Source of the DNA: Caulobacter endophyticus
Lineage (GTDB): Bacteria > Pseudomonadota > Alphaproteobacteria > Caulobacterales > Caulobacteraceae
NCBI RefSeq assembly: GCF_029543245.1
Contig: NZ_JARQWV010000021.1
Coordinates: 1-64,000 of the forward strand
Length of the DNA: 64,000 nt
Reading direction: 5' to 3'
Positions 1 through 6,504 of the stretch are shown piece by piece. The notes under the pieces are model-generated. The model had not been told where the DNA came from. It ran no database searches and worked only from the letters and a program-made list of their open reading frames with translations. Position 1 is the stretch's first letter, and the number at the start of each line of letters is the position of its first letter. The translations under genes were made by a program, and so were the position numbers.

Positions 1-14
1 GTTCCCCAACACCA

Positions 15-49
15 CCCCCCCCCCCCCCCCCCCCGGGGGGGGGGGGGGG
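15..49. repeat. C20/G15 homopolymer tract
   Basis: Twenty C residues (15-34) are followed at once by fifteen G residues (35-49), and the next 60 bases are also almost pure G+C. No gene is visible in 1-160. The tract forms a perfect C/G inverted repeat at the window edge. It could be a real phase-variable or structure-forming tract, or an assembly or sequencing artefact; the sequence alone cannot tell. Confidence 0.8.
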
Positions 50-160
50 TGCCCGGGGCGCGCGGGGCGGCCGCCCCCACGGCGCGCACGGCGCTCCGTC
101 CCTCGCCCCCTCCGTCACGGCGCCGATGGCGCCGCGCCACCTCCCCCGTTTCTCGGGGGA

Positions 161-193
161 GGAATAAAAAAGGCCCCGGATCGCTCCGGGGCC
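161..193 (-). terminator. Rho-independent terminator of the POT transporter
   Basis: A 9-bp perfect stem (172-180 with 185-193, GGCCCCGGA type) with a 4-base loop is followed on the minus strand by six T residues (166-171). It lies 26 bases past the stop codon of the peptide transporter, which reads toward it. Confidence 0.85.
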
Positions 194-218
194 TTCGTCT
201 TCGTCAGGGACGCCGAGT

Positions 219-2120
219 TCAGTCGGCGACCGTGGCCGTGTCGGTCGGGGCGGCGTGATGCTCGTCGGCGCCGTGCGACCACTTCTTGAGGAAGGGCGAG
301 GCGATCAGGAACAACACGCCGATGCCGGCGGCGATCAGGCCGATGACGTTGAACACCTGCAGCGAGGTGCGCAGGGCCGCCTCGGGGTCCAGCACCTGGC
401 CGCCCACCGTCTCGACCGAGGTCAGGCCGGCGATGAAGCCGCCCACGTACTGGGCGATGGCCACGGCCATGAACCACACGGCCATGATGAACGACACCAT
501 CGAGGCCGGCGACAGCTTGGTCATCTGCGACAGGCCCACGGGCGACATGCACAGCTCGCCGGTGGTGTGCAGCATGTACATCAGCACCAGGAAGAACAGC
601 GGCATGCGGAAGGCGCCGTCAGCGAAGGTGGAGCCCCACTGCAGCACCAGGAAGCCGAGGCCGACCTGCAGCAAAGCGAGGCCGAACTTGACGACCGGGT
701 TCGGATCCCTGTCGCGGCGGCCCAGCGCCGTCCAGATGGCGGCGAAGACCGGGGCGAAGATCAGGATCCAGCCGGCGTTCAGCGCCTGGGTCTGGGCGGC
801 GTTGAAGCTGGAGTCGATCCACAGCGTCTTGGCCGGGTCGATGGCGGCGGCCGAGAGCTGGGCGGGCGTGGCGAAGGTCACCGCGCCGCCGAACCACTGC
901 ACGGGCGCCGAGGTCAGGTTGAGGTTGACGTTGGTGGCCGCGAACAGGTTCAGCGACGAACCGGCCTGCTCGAACAGGGTCCAGAACACGACCGCGCCGA
1001 AGATCAGGAACAGGGCCAGGGCCAGGCGCTCGCGCTCGACCTTCTGCACCTTGGTGAACATGAACCACAGGACGTAGCCGATCGAGCCGATCATGCCGGC
1101 CACCAGGGTCACGCCGACGATGGCGCTGCGCTGGACCAGGAAGAACACGCCCAGCACGCCGACCAGCGACAGGGCGTAGATCACGTGCTCGCGGGTCAGC
1201 GGGCCGGCGACCTTCTCCTTCAGCTTCTTGGGCTCGGGCGCCTCGCCCTTGCCCAGCAGCCAGGGCTTGCCCAGCACGAAGACGACGAAGCCGGCCAGCA
1301 TGCCCAGGCCCGCCAGGCCGAAGCCCGCCCACCAGCCGACCTTGATGCCCAGGAGACCGCAGAGGATCGAGGCCCAGAACGAGCCGAGGTTGATGCCGTA
1401 GTAGTAGAGGGTGAAGCCCGGGTCGCGACGCGGGTCGCCCTGCGGGTACAGCTGACCGACGATGGTCGAGATGTTGGGCTTGAGGAAGCCGACGCCGACG
1501 ATGATCAGCGACAGGGCCAGCCAGAAGATGTTCAGGTAGGTCGGGTCACGACCTTCGACGCCCAGGCTGTACTGGCCCTTGGGCAGCACGGCGGGGATCG
1601 GCGCGGCGGCCGGCAGGTCCTTGATCTCGAAGTCGCCGGTCTTGGTGGCCGAGACGTCGTAGGGCTTGCCTGCGACCACCAGCTTGGCGACCCGTTCACC
1701 GCCGCGGCCCTCGGCCTGGAACTGGTAGGTCTGGCCGGCGTAGGTCAGGGTCTGGGTGGCGGGCTTGCCTTCCACCGCCATGGCCAGGTGGCCGGCGACC
1801 AGCAGGATGGCGCCGAAGGCCACGGCCTTGCGGGTGCCCAGCCACTTGTCGGCCAGGAAGCCGCCGATCAGCGGCAGCAGGTAGACGAGGGAGGTATAGG
1901 AGCCGTAGTGGCCGTTGGCGACCTTCGGGTCGAAAAGGAAGTGCTGCGTCAGGTAGAAGATCAGGATCGCCCGCATGCCGTAGTAGGAGAACCGCTCCCA
2001 CATCTCGGCGAAGAACAGGATGATCAACCCTTTCGGGTGCTCCTTGATGAGCTGCAAAAAGACCGGCAGGCCCGTCACTAACGTGACGAGAATGCCGGCG
2101 ACAACGACAATGCTATTCAT
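219..2120 (-). CDS. POT/PTR2 family proton-coupled peptide transporter
   Basis: Inner-membrane symporter that imports di- and tripeptides with protons. The ExxER motif is seen as EMWER (residues 39-43), followed by GGFLADKWLGT (86-96) and YYYGINLGSF (about 239-248), all diagnostic of the POT family. At 633 residues it is about 130 longer than most bacterial members. The extra length sits in two polar loops, about 116-197 and 385-450, which should be extracytoplasmic. The gene is monocistronic, with its own terminator. The start at 2120 gives a short hydrophobic leader before the first conserved helix; a slightly later start is possible. Substrate range cannot be read from sequence. Confidence 0.93.
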   Translation of the reverse strand: MNSIVVVAGILVTLVTGLPVFLQLIKEHPKGLIILFFAEMWERFSYYGMRAILIFYLTQHFLFDPKVANGHYGSYTSLVYLLPLIGGFLADKWLGTRKAVAFGAILLVAGHLAMAVEGKPATQTLTYAGQTYQFQAEGRGGERVAKLVVAGKPYDVSATKTGDFEIKDLPAAAPIPAVLPKGQYSLGVEGRDPTYLNIFWLALSLIIVGVGFLKPNISTIVGQLYPQGDPRRDPGFTLYYYGINLGSFWASILCGLLGIKVGWWAGFGLAGLGMLAGFVVFVLGKPWLLGKGEAPEPKKLKEKVAGPLTREHVIYALSLVGVLGVFFLVQRSAIVGVTLVAGMIGSIGYVLWFMFTKVQKVERERLALALFLIFGAVVFWTLFEQAGSSLNLFAATNVNLNLTSAPVQWFGGAVTFATPAQLSAAAIDPAKTLWIDSSFNAAQTQALNAGWILIFAPVFAAIWTALGRRDRDPNPVVKFGLALLQVGLGFLVLQWGSTFADGAFRMPLFFLVLMYMLHTTGELCMSPVGLSQMTKLSPASMVSFIMAVWFMAVAIAQYVGGFIAGLTSVETVGGQVLDPEAALRTSLQVFNVIGLIAAGIGVLFLIASPFLKKWSHGADEHHAAPTDTATVAD

Positions 2121-2320
2121 TCTCGACCTTGACTGTATTCAAGTCAGATAGGGCGACGCCAACGGTCGTTTCGCCCTCCCCTCCCCGGTTCGCGGGGAGA
2201 AGATCACGCGGCTTTCCGTTTCACAAGCAAAGGCTTGCCGGGAGGGAGCGGTTGGGGCGCGCCGCGCGTTTCACTGGCTGCAAGTTCCGCAACGACACCC
2301 TCAACGCCTGGGGAACGCCC

Positions 2321-2890
2321 ATGCACACGTCAGACCCCAACCATCCGATCACCTGCGCCCGCGAAAGCGGCCGCGTCCGCGTGCTGTTCGAAGGCCACGA
2401 GATCGCCGACAGCGACGATGTCCTGGTGCTGCGCGAGGCCGACTATCCGCCCGTGCGCTACTTCCCGCGCGACGACGTGGCGACGGCCTTCCTGCGCCGG
2501 TCGGACAAAACCACACGCTGCCCCTACAAGGGCTCGGCCAGCTACTACACGATCTATCGCGACGGCCAGATCATCGAGGACGCCGTGTGGTCGTACGAGG
2601 CCCCGCTGCCGGGCATGGAGCGCCTGACCGGGCGCCTGGCCTTCTATCCGCAGCACGTCGACTTCCAGAACGACGCGCTGAGCCCGGCCGAGACGGCGGT
2701 TATTCCGCCCGGAACCGCGCCCCGCAACGCCCGCGACATCGACGAGATCGTCCGCCACACCGACAGCGGCTCGGGCTCCAGCCAGGCCGAGCACTGGGAC
2801 GCCAACGTCTCGATGCCCGACGACGAGGCCTGGGAAGGCGACGAGGACCAGGTCGTCGGCCGTCCATATCATGGGACAGGCTCGATCTGA
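2321..2890 (+). CDS. DUF427 domain protein
   Basis: A 189-residue cytoplasmic protein. The core (about 5-110) carries the DUF427 pattern: RVRVLFEGHEIADS, then YFPRDDV, then CPYKGSASYYTI and an AVWSYEAPLPG segment ending in FYPQHVDF. The molecular function of DUF427 is not established. The C-terminal 60 residues are acidic and low in complexity. The reading frame is open upstream to 2129, but that part is Arg/Pro rich and unlike the family, so the ATG at 2321 is preferred. The gene stands alone, divergent from the peptide transporter. Confidence 0.85.
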   Translation: MHTSDPNHPITCARESGRVRVLFEGHEIADSDDVLVLREADYPPVRYFPRDDVATAFLRRSDKTTRCPYKGSASYYTIYRDGQIIEDAVWSYEAPLPGMERLTGRLAFYPQHVDFQNDALSPAETAVIPPGTAPRNARDIDEIVRHTDSGSGSSQAEHWDANVSMPDDEAWEGDEDQVVGRPYHGTGSI

Positions 2891-2940
2891 GCCGTGGCCG
2901 CGTGCGGTGAAGTCGGCAGGTCGACACAAGCCACTGTGTT

Positions 2941-2966
2941 GGAACGCAACTTTTTGTGACTCCGTG
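2941..2966 (+). promoter_or_regulatory. Possible EcfG/sigma-T-type promoter
   Basis: GGAAC at 2941-2945 and CGTG at 2963-2966 are 17 bases apart. The known alphaproteobacterial general-stress sigma consensus is GGAAC-N16/17-CGTT, so the -10 element has one mismatch. It would drive the 45-residue membrane protein that starts 100 bases downstream. Short motifs like this occur by chance, so it is a weak call. Confidence 0.3.
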
Positions 2967-3066
2967 GCTCCGTTGGCTCTTGCCAAGCGTTGCAACCCAG
3001 GAGATCGTATCAAATGAAACCGCCCACTCCCGCCCCCAAGGGAGACCAGAGGCGGGGGAGGAAGAC

Positions 3067-3204
3067 ATGGCCTATCTCAGCATGGGGGCGCGCCCCGACA
3101 CCGCGCCTTCGCGTCGCCGAGTCCGCTGGAGCCGAGTCGCCGTCGTCGGCGCCAGCATCGCGCTCTGGGCGGGCGTCGTCGCCCTGGCCACCGTTCTCTT
3201 CTGA
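3067..3204 (+). CDS. Small single-pass membrane protein (45 aa)
   Basis: The ORF is open from 2956, but the ATG at 3067 has a good ribosome site (GGGGGAGGAAG) just upstream and gives a sensible protein. A short N-terminus with an Arg-rich patch (RRRVRWSR, residues 17-24) is followed by one transmembrane helix ending VALATVLF. The positive-inside rule puts the N-terminus in the cytoplasm. No family is recognised. A GGAAC-type promoter lies upstream, so a stress role is possible but unproven. Confidence 0.6.
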   Translation: MAYLSMGARPDTAPSRRRVRWSRVAVVGASIALWAGVVALATVLF

Positions 3205-3258
3205 TTTCACGCGAGCGGCCTGCCGACGGCGCGTTGCGCTGACGACGAGGCCCGCTGC

Positions 3259-3675
3259 ATGACCGTACATCCCTGCCGTCCGATCACCATCGGCGTCGCC
3301 TGTGCGGCCGAAGCCGTCTACGCCTATACGGCCGATCCCGAAAACATGGCCGATTGGGCCGCCGGCATCGGCGACGGCCTTCGCCGCTCACCCGACGACA
3401 ACGACGTGTGGATCGCCGACACCCCGACGGGCGAGGCCCGCGTGCGCTTTTCGCCGGCCAACCCCTTCGGCGTCCTCGATCATTGGGTGACCCTGCCCGA
3501 CGGAACAGAAATCTCGGTCCCCCTGCGGGTCGTGGCCAACGGCGACGGCGCCGAGGTGACCCTCACCCTCTTTCACCTGCCCGCCATGGACGACGCGGCC
3601 TTCGAACGCGACGCCGCCGCCGTCACCCGCGACCTGGAAGCCCTGAAGGCCAGGCTCGAACAATCCTCCCCCTGA
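3259..3675 (+). CDS. SRPBCC (START-like) family protein
   Basis: 138 residues with the pattern of small START/polyketide-cyclase-like proteins: an early strand (ITIGVACAAEAVYAYTADPENMADWA), a repeating beta-strand middle with WIADTP and VRFSPANPFGVLDHWVTL, and a long C-terminal amphipathic helix (FERDAAAVTRDLEALKARLE). These domains bind hydrophobic ligands in a deep cavity; the ligand here is unknown. No signal peptide, so cytoplasmic. The last codons overlap the start of a palindromic repeat. Confidence 0.7.
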   Translation: MTVHPCRPITIGVACAAEAVYAYTADPENMADWAAGIGDGLRRSPDDNDVWIADTPTGEARVRFSPANPFGVLDHWVTLPDGTEISVPLRVVANGDGAEVTLTLFHLPAMDDAAFERDAAAVTRDLEALKARLEQSSP

Positions 3676-3797
3676 AGGGGGAGGTGTCGGCGAAGCCGAC
3701 GGAGGGGGATGTGGCCTGTGAACCCGCAACCGCCTCGACGTCAGCAGACACTTCCCCCTCCGGCCCTTCGGGCCGCCTCCCCCATCAGGGGGAGGAT
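3665..3797. repeat. Family C palindromic intergenic repeat, copy 1
   Basis: The outer arms CCTCCCCCTGAAGGGGGAGG and CTCCCCCATCAGGGGGAGGA are each self-complementary, with an inner CCGGCCCTTCGGGCCG hairpin. Related copies lie at 58124-58239 and 60400-60531. The unit fills the gap between convergent genes and overlaps the end of the SRPBCC gene. It could act as a bidirectional RNA hairpin. Confidence 0.85.
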
Positions 3798-3798
3798 C

Positions 3799-4533
3799 TC
3801 AGGTCTCCGCCCGCGGCGAGCGGAAAAACCGCGACCAGCCCCAGGCCGCCAGCCAGCAGGCCATGGCCCAGGCCGCGCCCACGCACCAGCCGGCCAGCAC
3901 GTCGCTGGCCCAGTGGACGCCGAGATAGACGCGGCTGAGCCCCACCAGCACCGAGAAGAACACCGCCGCCGCCAGGCAAAGGGCCTTGACCCTGCGCCGG
4001 GGCGCGAACCGCGCCGCCAGCGCCCCGAGGGTCAGGAACACCACCGCCGACAGCATGGCGTGGCCAGACGGAAAGCTGGGATTGGCCGCCTCTACGGCGC
4101 GATAGACCAGGTCCGGCCGCTCGCGCAGGAACAGATGCTTCAGGCCCTGGCTGATGCTCACCCCGCCCACGGCTCCGACTAGCACCACCAGCGCCTCGGC
4201 CCATCGGCGAAGGCTGGCGCATATCGCCAGGGCCAGCAGCACCAGCAGGGTCAGCACCGTCACCGAGCCAAGGGCCGTGACGTCGGCGGCGGCCGTGTGC
4301 AGCCATTCCGGGCCCACCAGCTGGTGAGGCTGGCCCGGCACGCGCAACGCCTGCAGGATCTGGAAGTCGAGCGCGCGAGTGTCGCCCTCCGCCACTTCGT
4401 CGGCGATGTTCAGGAAGGCCAGCAGGCCAAGGCCCGCCACCAGCAGGGCGGCCGTGGCGGCGATCTCGCGCCGGGCGGCCTTCAAGAGCAGGGGCAGGTC
4501 TCGGCGGGGATCCAGACGGAGCTTGAGCGGCAT
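3799..4533 (-). CDS. PAP2 superfamily membrane phosphatase
   Basis: 244-residue inner-membrane lipid phosphatase of the PAP2/BcrC-PgpB type. All three signature blocks are present in order: KHLFLRERP (KxxxxxxRP), PSFPSGHA (PSGH, with the catalytic His) and SRVYLGVHWASD (SRxxxxxHxxxD, with the second His and the Asp). Five to six hydrophobic helices surround them, placing the active site on the periplasmic side. Substrates in this family include undecaprenyl pyrophosphate, phosphatidylglycerophosphate and phosphatidic acid; the sequence does not say which. The gene is convergent with the SRPBCC gene across a repeat. Confidence 0.88.
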   Translation of the reverse strand: MPLKLRLDPRRDLPLLLKAARREIAATAALLVAGLGLLAFLNIADEVAEGDTRALDFQILQALRVPGQPHQLVGPEWLHTAAADVTALGSVTVLTLLVLLALAICASLRRWAEALVVLVGAVGGVSISQGLKHLFLRERPDLVYRAVEAANPSFPSGHAMLSAVVFLTLGALAARFAPRRRVKALCLAAAVFFSVLVGLSRVYLGVHWASDVLAGWCVGAAWAMACWLAAWGWSRFFRSPRAET

Positions 4534-4593
4534 GCACCCTCAACGCGCGAAAAGCAGTTTGGCCGCAACCGGTATTTGGCATGTATAGCTACA

Positions 4594-4637
4594 ATGTTTC
4601 ATGAAAGAAACATGAACCGTTCCTGAGTTGCTTCGTT
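4594..4637 (+). promoter_or_regulatory. Inverted repeat plus possible EcfG-type promoter ahead of the RcnB-like gene
   Basis: ATGTTTC (4594-4600) and GAAACAT (4607-4613) form a perfect 7-bp inverted repeat with a 6-base spacer. It overlaps TGAAC (4613-4617), which lies 16 bases before CGTT (4634-4637). This is one mismatch from GGAAC-N16-CGTT. The block sits 59 bases before the RcnB-like start, a suitable place for a promoter with an operator on its -35 side. Confidence 0.35.
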
Positions 4638-4695
4638 CATCACCAGTCCAAATCGACCTCACTAAGGTGGAGGCATCGAAGGGAAAGGACTTGTC

Positions 4696-5067
4696 ATGAA
4701 ACGTCTCATCATCACCGCCGTCGCCGCCTCGCTGCTGGCCGGGACCGCCCTGTCGGGGACCGCCATGGCCCAGCCCCGCCACGACGACCGTCACGACCGC
4801 TACGAGCAGCAGCGCGCCTATGAAAAGGGCCGCCGCGACCAGGCTCGCTACGAGCGCAAGGAAGACCGCCGCGAGTACCGCCGCTGGGCCAAGGGCCAAC
4901 GCCTCGACGCCCGCTATCGCGGCAACGGCTACTATGTCAGCGACTACCGCCGCCACGGCCTGCGCGCCCCGCCCCGCGGCTACCGCTGGCAGCGCGTCGA
5001 CAACCAGTACATCCTGGCCGCGGTCGCCACCGGCATCATCGCCTCGGTGATCATCGCCAACAACTAG
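4696..5067 (+). CDS. RcnB-like periplasmic protein
   Basis: 123 residues. A clear Sec signal peptide (MKRLIITAVAASLLAGTALSGTAMA, cut near residue 25) is followed by a very basic, Arg/Tyr/His-rich segment. The C-terminal region, with GNGYYVSDYRRHGLRAPPRGY then WQRVDNQYILAAVATGII, is the RcnB (nickel/cobalt homeostasis, PF11776-type) signature. E. coli RcnB is a periplasmic modulator of Ni/Co efflux, but most alphaproteobacterial paralogues are uncharacterised. A strong AAGGGAAAGGA-like ribosome site precedes the ATG. No efflux pump lies beside it, so a metal role is only inferred. Confidence 0.8.
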   Translation: MKRLIITAVAASLLAGTALSGTAMAQPRHDDRHDRYEQQRAYEKGRRDQARYERKEDRREYRRWAKGQRLDARYRGNGYYVSDYRRHGLRAPPRGYRWQRVDNQYILAAVATGIIASVIIANN

Positions 5068-5081
5068 GGCGCCCAACCGAT

Positions 5082-5244
5082 CCCTCTCCCCTTGCGGGAG
5101 AGGGTGGCCCCGCGGAGCGGGGTCGGGTGAGGGGTCGCACCGACCCGAACGCCGCGACAGCTGAAAGGCCGTCGCGGCGTTTCGCTTTTGAGAAACCCCT
5201 CATCCGGCGCTTCGCGCCACCTTCTCCCGCAAGGGGAGAAGGAT
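5082..5244. repeat. Family A inverted-repeat element, copy 1 (163 bp)
   Basis: The left arm begins CCCTCTCCCCTTGCGGGAGA and ends at GGTGAGGGGTC. The right arm begins ACCCCTCATCC and ends CTTGCGGGAG on the complementary strand. About 60 bases of unrelated DNA lie between. It matches copies at 15953-16116, 39532-39695, 51006-51172 and the arms around the DUF559 gene (54449-54997). No coding capacity. Confidence 0.9.
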
Positions 5245-5298
5245 AATTGGCGCAATTCCCCCTTCCCCTCCCTGGGGTGGAGCGCTAATCGAAAACCC

Positions 5299-6306
5299 AT
5301 GCCCGAACTGACCGACAGCCACGCCGCCGATCCCCTGATCACCCTGGTCCCGGACAAGTGGGTGACGCTTCGCGACGCGTTCGGCGTCGACAGCGACATG
5401 AAGGTGCCGGCGTTCTCGCACCGCGATCCGCACGTGCCGGAGATCGACCCGGCCTACCGCTTCGATCCCCAGACGACCAAGGCCATCTGCGCCGGCTTCG
5501 CCAAGGACCGCCGCGTGATGGTCCAGGGCTATCACGGCACCGGCAAGTCGACCCACATCGAGCAGATCGCCGCGCGCCTGAACTGGCCGCTGGTCCGCGT
5601 GAACCTCGACAGCCACGTCTCCCGGATCGACCTGGTCGGCAAGGACGCCATCGTCCTGAAGGACGGCAAGCAGATCACCGAATTCCGCGAAGGGATTCTT
5701 CCCTGGTCGCTGCAACGCCCGATCGCCCTGGTGTTCGACGAATACGACGCGGGTCGCCCGGACGTGATGTTCGTGATCCAGCGCGTGCTTGAGGCCGGTG
5801 GCAAGCTGACCCTGCTCGACCAGAACCGGGTGATCCGCGCCAACCCGTATTTCCGTCTCTTTTCGACGACGAATACGATTGGTCTCGGAGACACCACTGG
5901 GCTCTATCACGGCACCCAGCAGATCAACCAAGGCCAGATGGACCGCTGGTCGATCGTCACCACGCTGAACTACCTCGAGCACGACGTCGAGGCGGCCATC
6001 GTGCTGGCCAAGAACCCCCACTACGACACCGCCGAGGGCAAGCGCACCCTGGCGGCCATGGTCCGCGTGGCCGACATGACCCGCAACGCCTTCATGAACG
6101 GCGACATTTCGACGGTCATGAGCCCGCGTACGGTGATCACCTGGGCGCAGAACGCCGAGATCTTCGACGGCGACATCGGCCTCGCCTTCCGCCTGACCTT
6201 CCTCAACAAGTGCGACGAGCTGGAACGCCCCACCGTGGCCGAGTTCTACCAGCGCGCCTTCGGCCAGGACCTGCCCGAAAGCGCCGCCCGGGTGAAGGTG
6301 GCCTAA
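5299..6306 (+). CDS. cobS: Cobaltochelatase CobS-type AAA+ ATPase
   Basis: 335 residues. CobS and CobT form the ATP-driven chaperone part of aerobic cobaltochelatase, which inserts Co2+ into hydrogenobyrinate a,c-diamide with CobN. Visible features are a Walker A (GYHGTGKST, about residues 79-87), a Walker B ([10 protein letters not shown]), the sensor-like TTNTIGLGD and the C-terminal [17 protein letters not shown] typical of CobS. The ATG at 5299 is chosen because upstream in-frame sequence is inside a repeat element. No cobT or cobN lies beside it in this window, whereas cobS and cobT are usually neighbours. A terminator follows 28 bases after the stop. Confidence 0.9.
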   Translation: MPELTDSHAADPLITLVPDKWVTLRDAFGVDSDMKVPAFSHRDPHVPEIDPAYRFDPQTTKAICAGFAKDRRVMVQGYHGTGKSTHIEQIAARLNWPLVRVNLDSHVSRIDLVGKDAIVLKDGKQITEFREGILPWSLQRPIALVFDEYDAGRPDVMFVIQRVLEAGGKLTLLDQNRVIRANPYFRLFSTTNTIGLGDTTGLYHGTQQINQGQMDRWSIVTTLNYLEHDVEAAIVLAKNPHYDTAEGKRTLAAMVRVADMTRNAFMNGDISTVMSPRTVITWAQNAEIFDGDIGLAFRLTFLNKCDELERPTVAEFYQRAFGQDLPESAARVKVA

Positions 6307-6333
6307 GGCCCTTTCGAGGCTCGGAAACGATTG

Positions 6334-6362
6334 AGGCGGCCTCTCACGGGGGCCGCCTTTTT
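6334..6362 (+). terminator. Rho-independent terminator of cobS
   Basis: Stem AGGCGGCC (6334-6341) with GGCCGCCT (6351-6358), followed by a run of T to 6362. It lies 28 bases downstream of the cobS stop. Confidence 0.85.
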
Positions 6363-6504
6363 CGTTTCCGGGAGGCCGGAAAGCCGGACGCCCCGCTTGC
6401 CCTCGCCGCGCAGGGAAGTCTGGCCCGACACGTAAAGAGACGGGCGAGGCCGCAAGGCCCCGCCCGCCAGTCGCCCTGGAGAGGGCGCTCTGGCCGAAGT
6501 CGGC

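Noticed and set aside
255..2081. 608-codon open frame on the plus strand, Gln/His/Asp rich
   Set aside because: It is exactly antisense to the POT transporter. High GC keeps such frames open; the composition is not that of a natural protein and it lacks a ribosome site.
5188..5298. N-terminal extension of cobS by 37 codons
   Set aside because: These codons lie in the right arm of a family A repeat and do not resemble CobS. The ATG at 5299 matches the family start.
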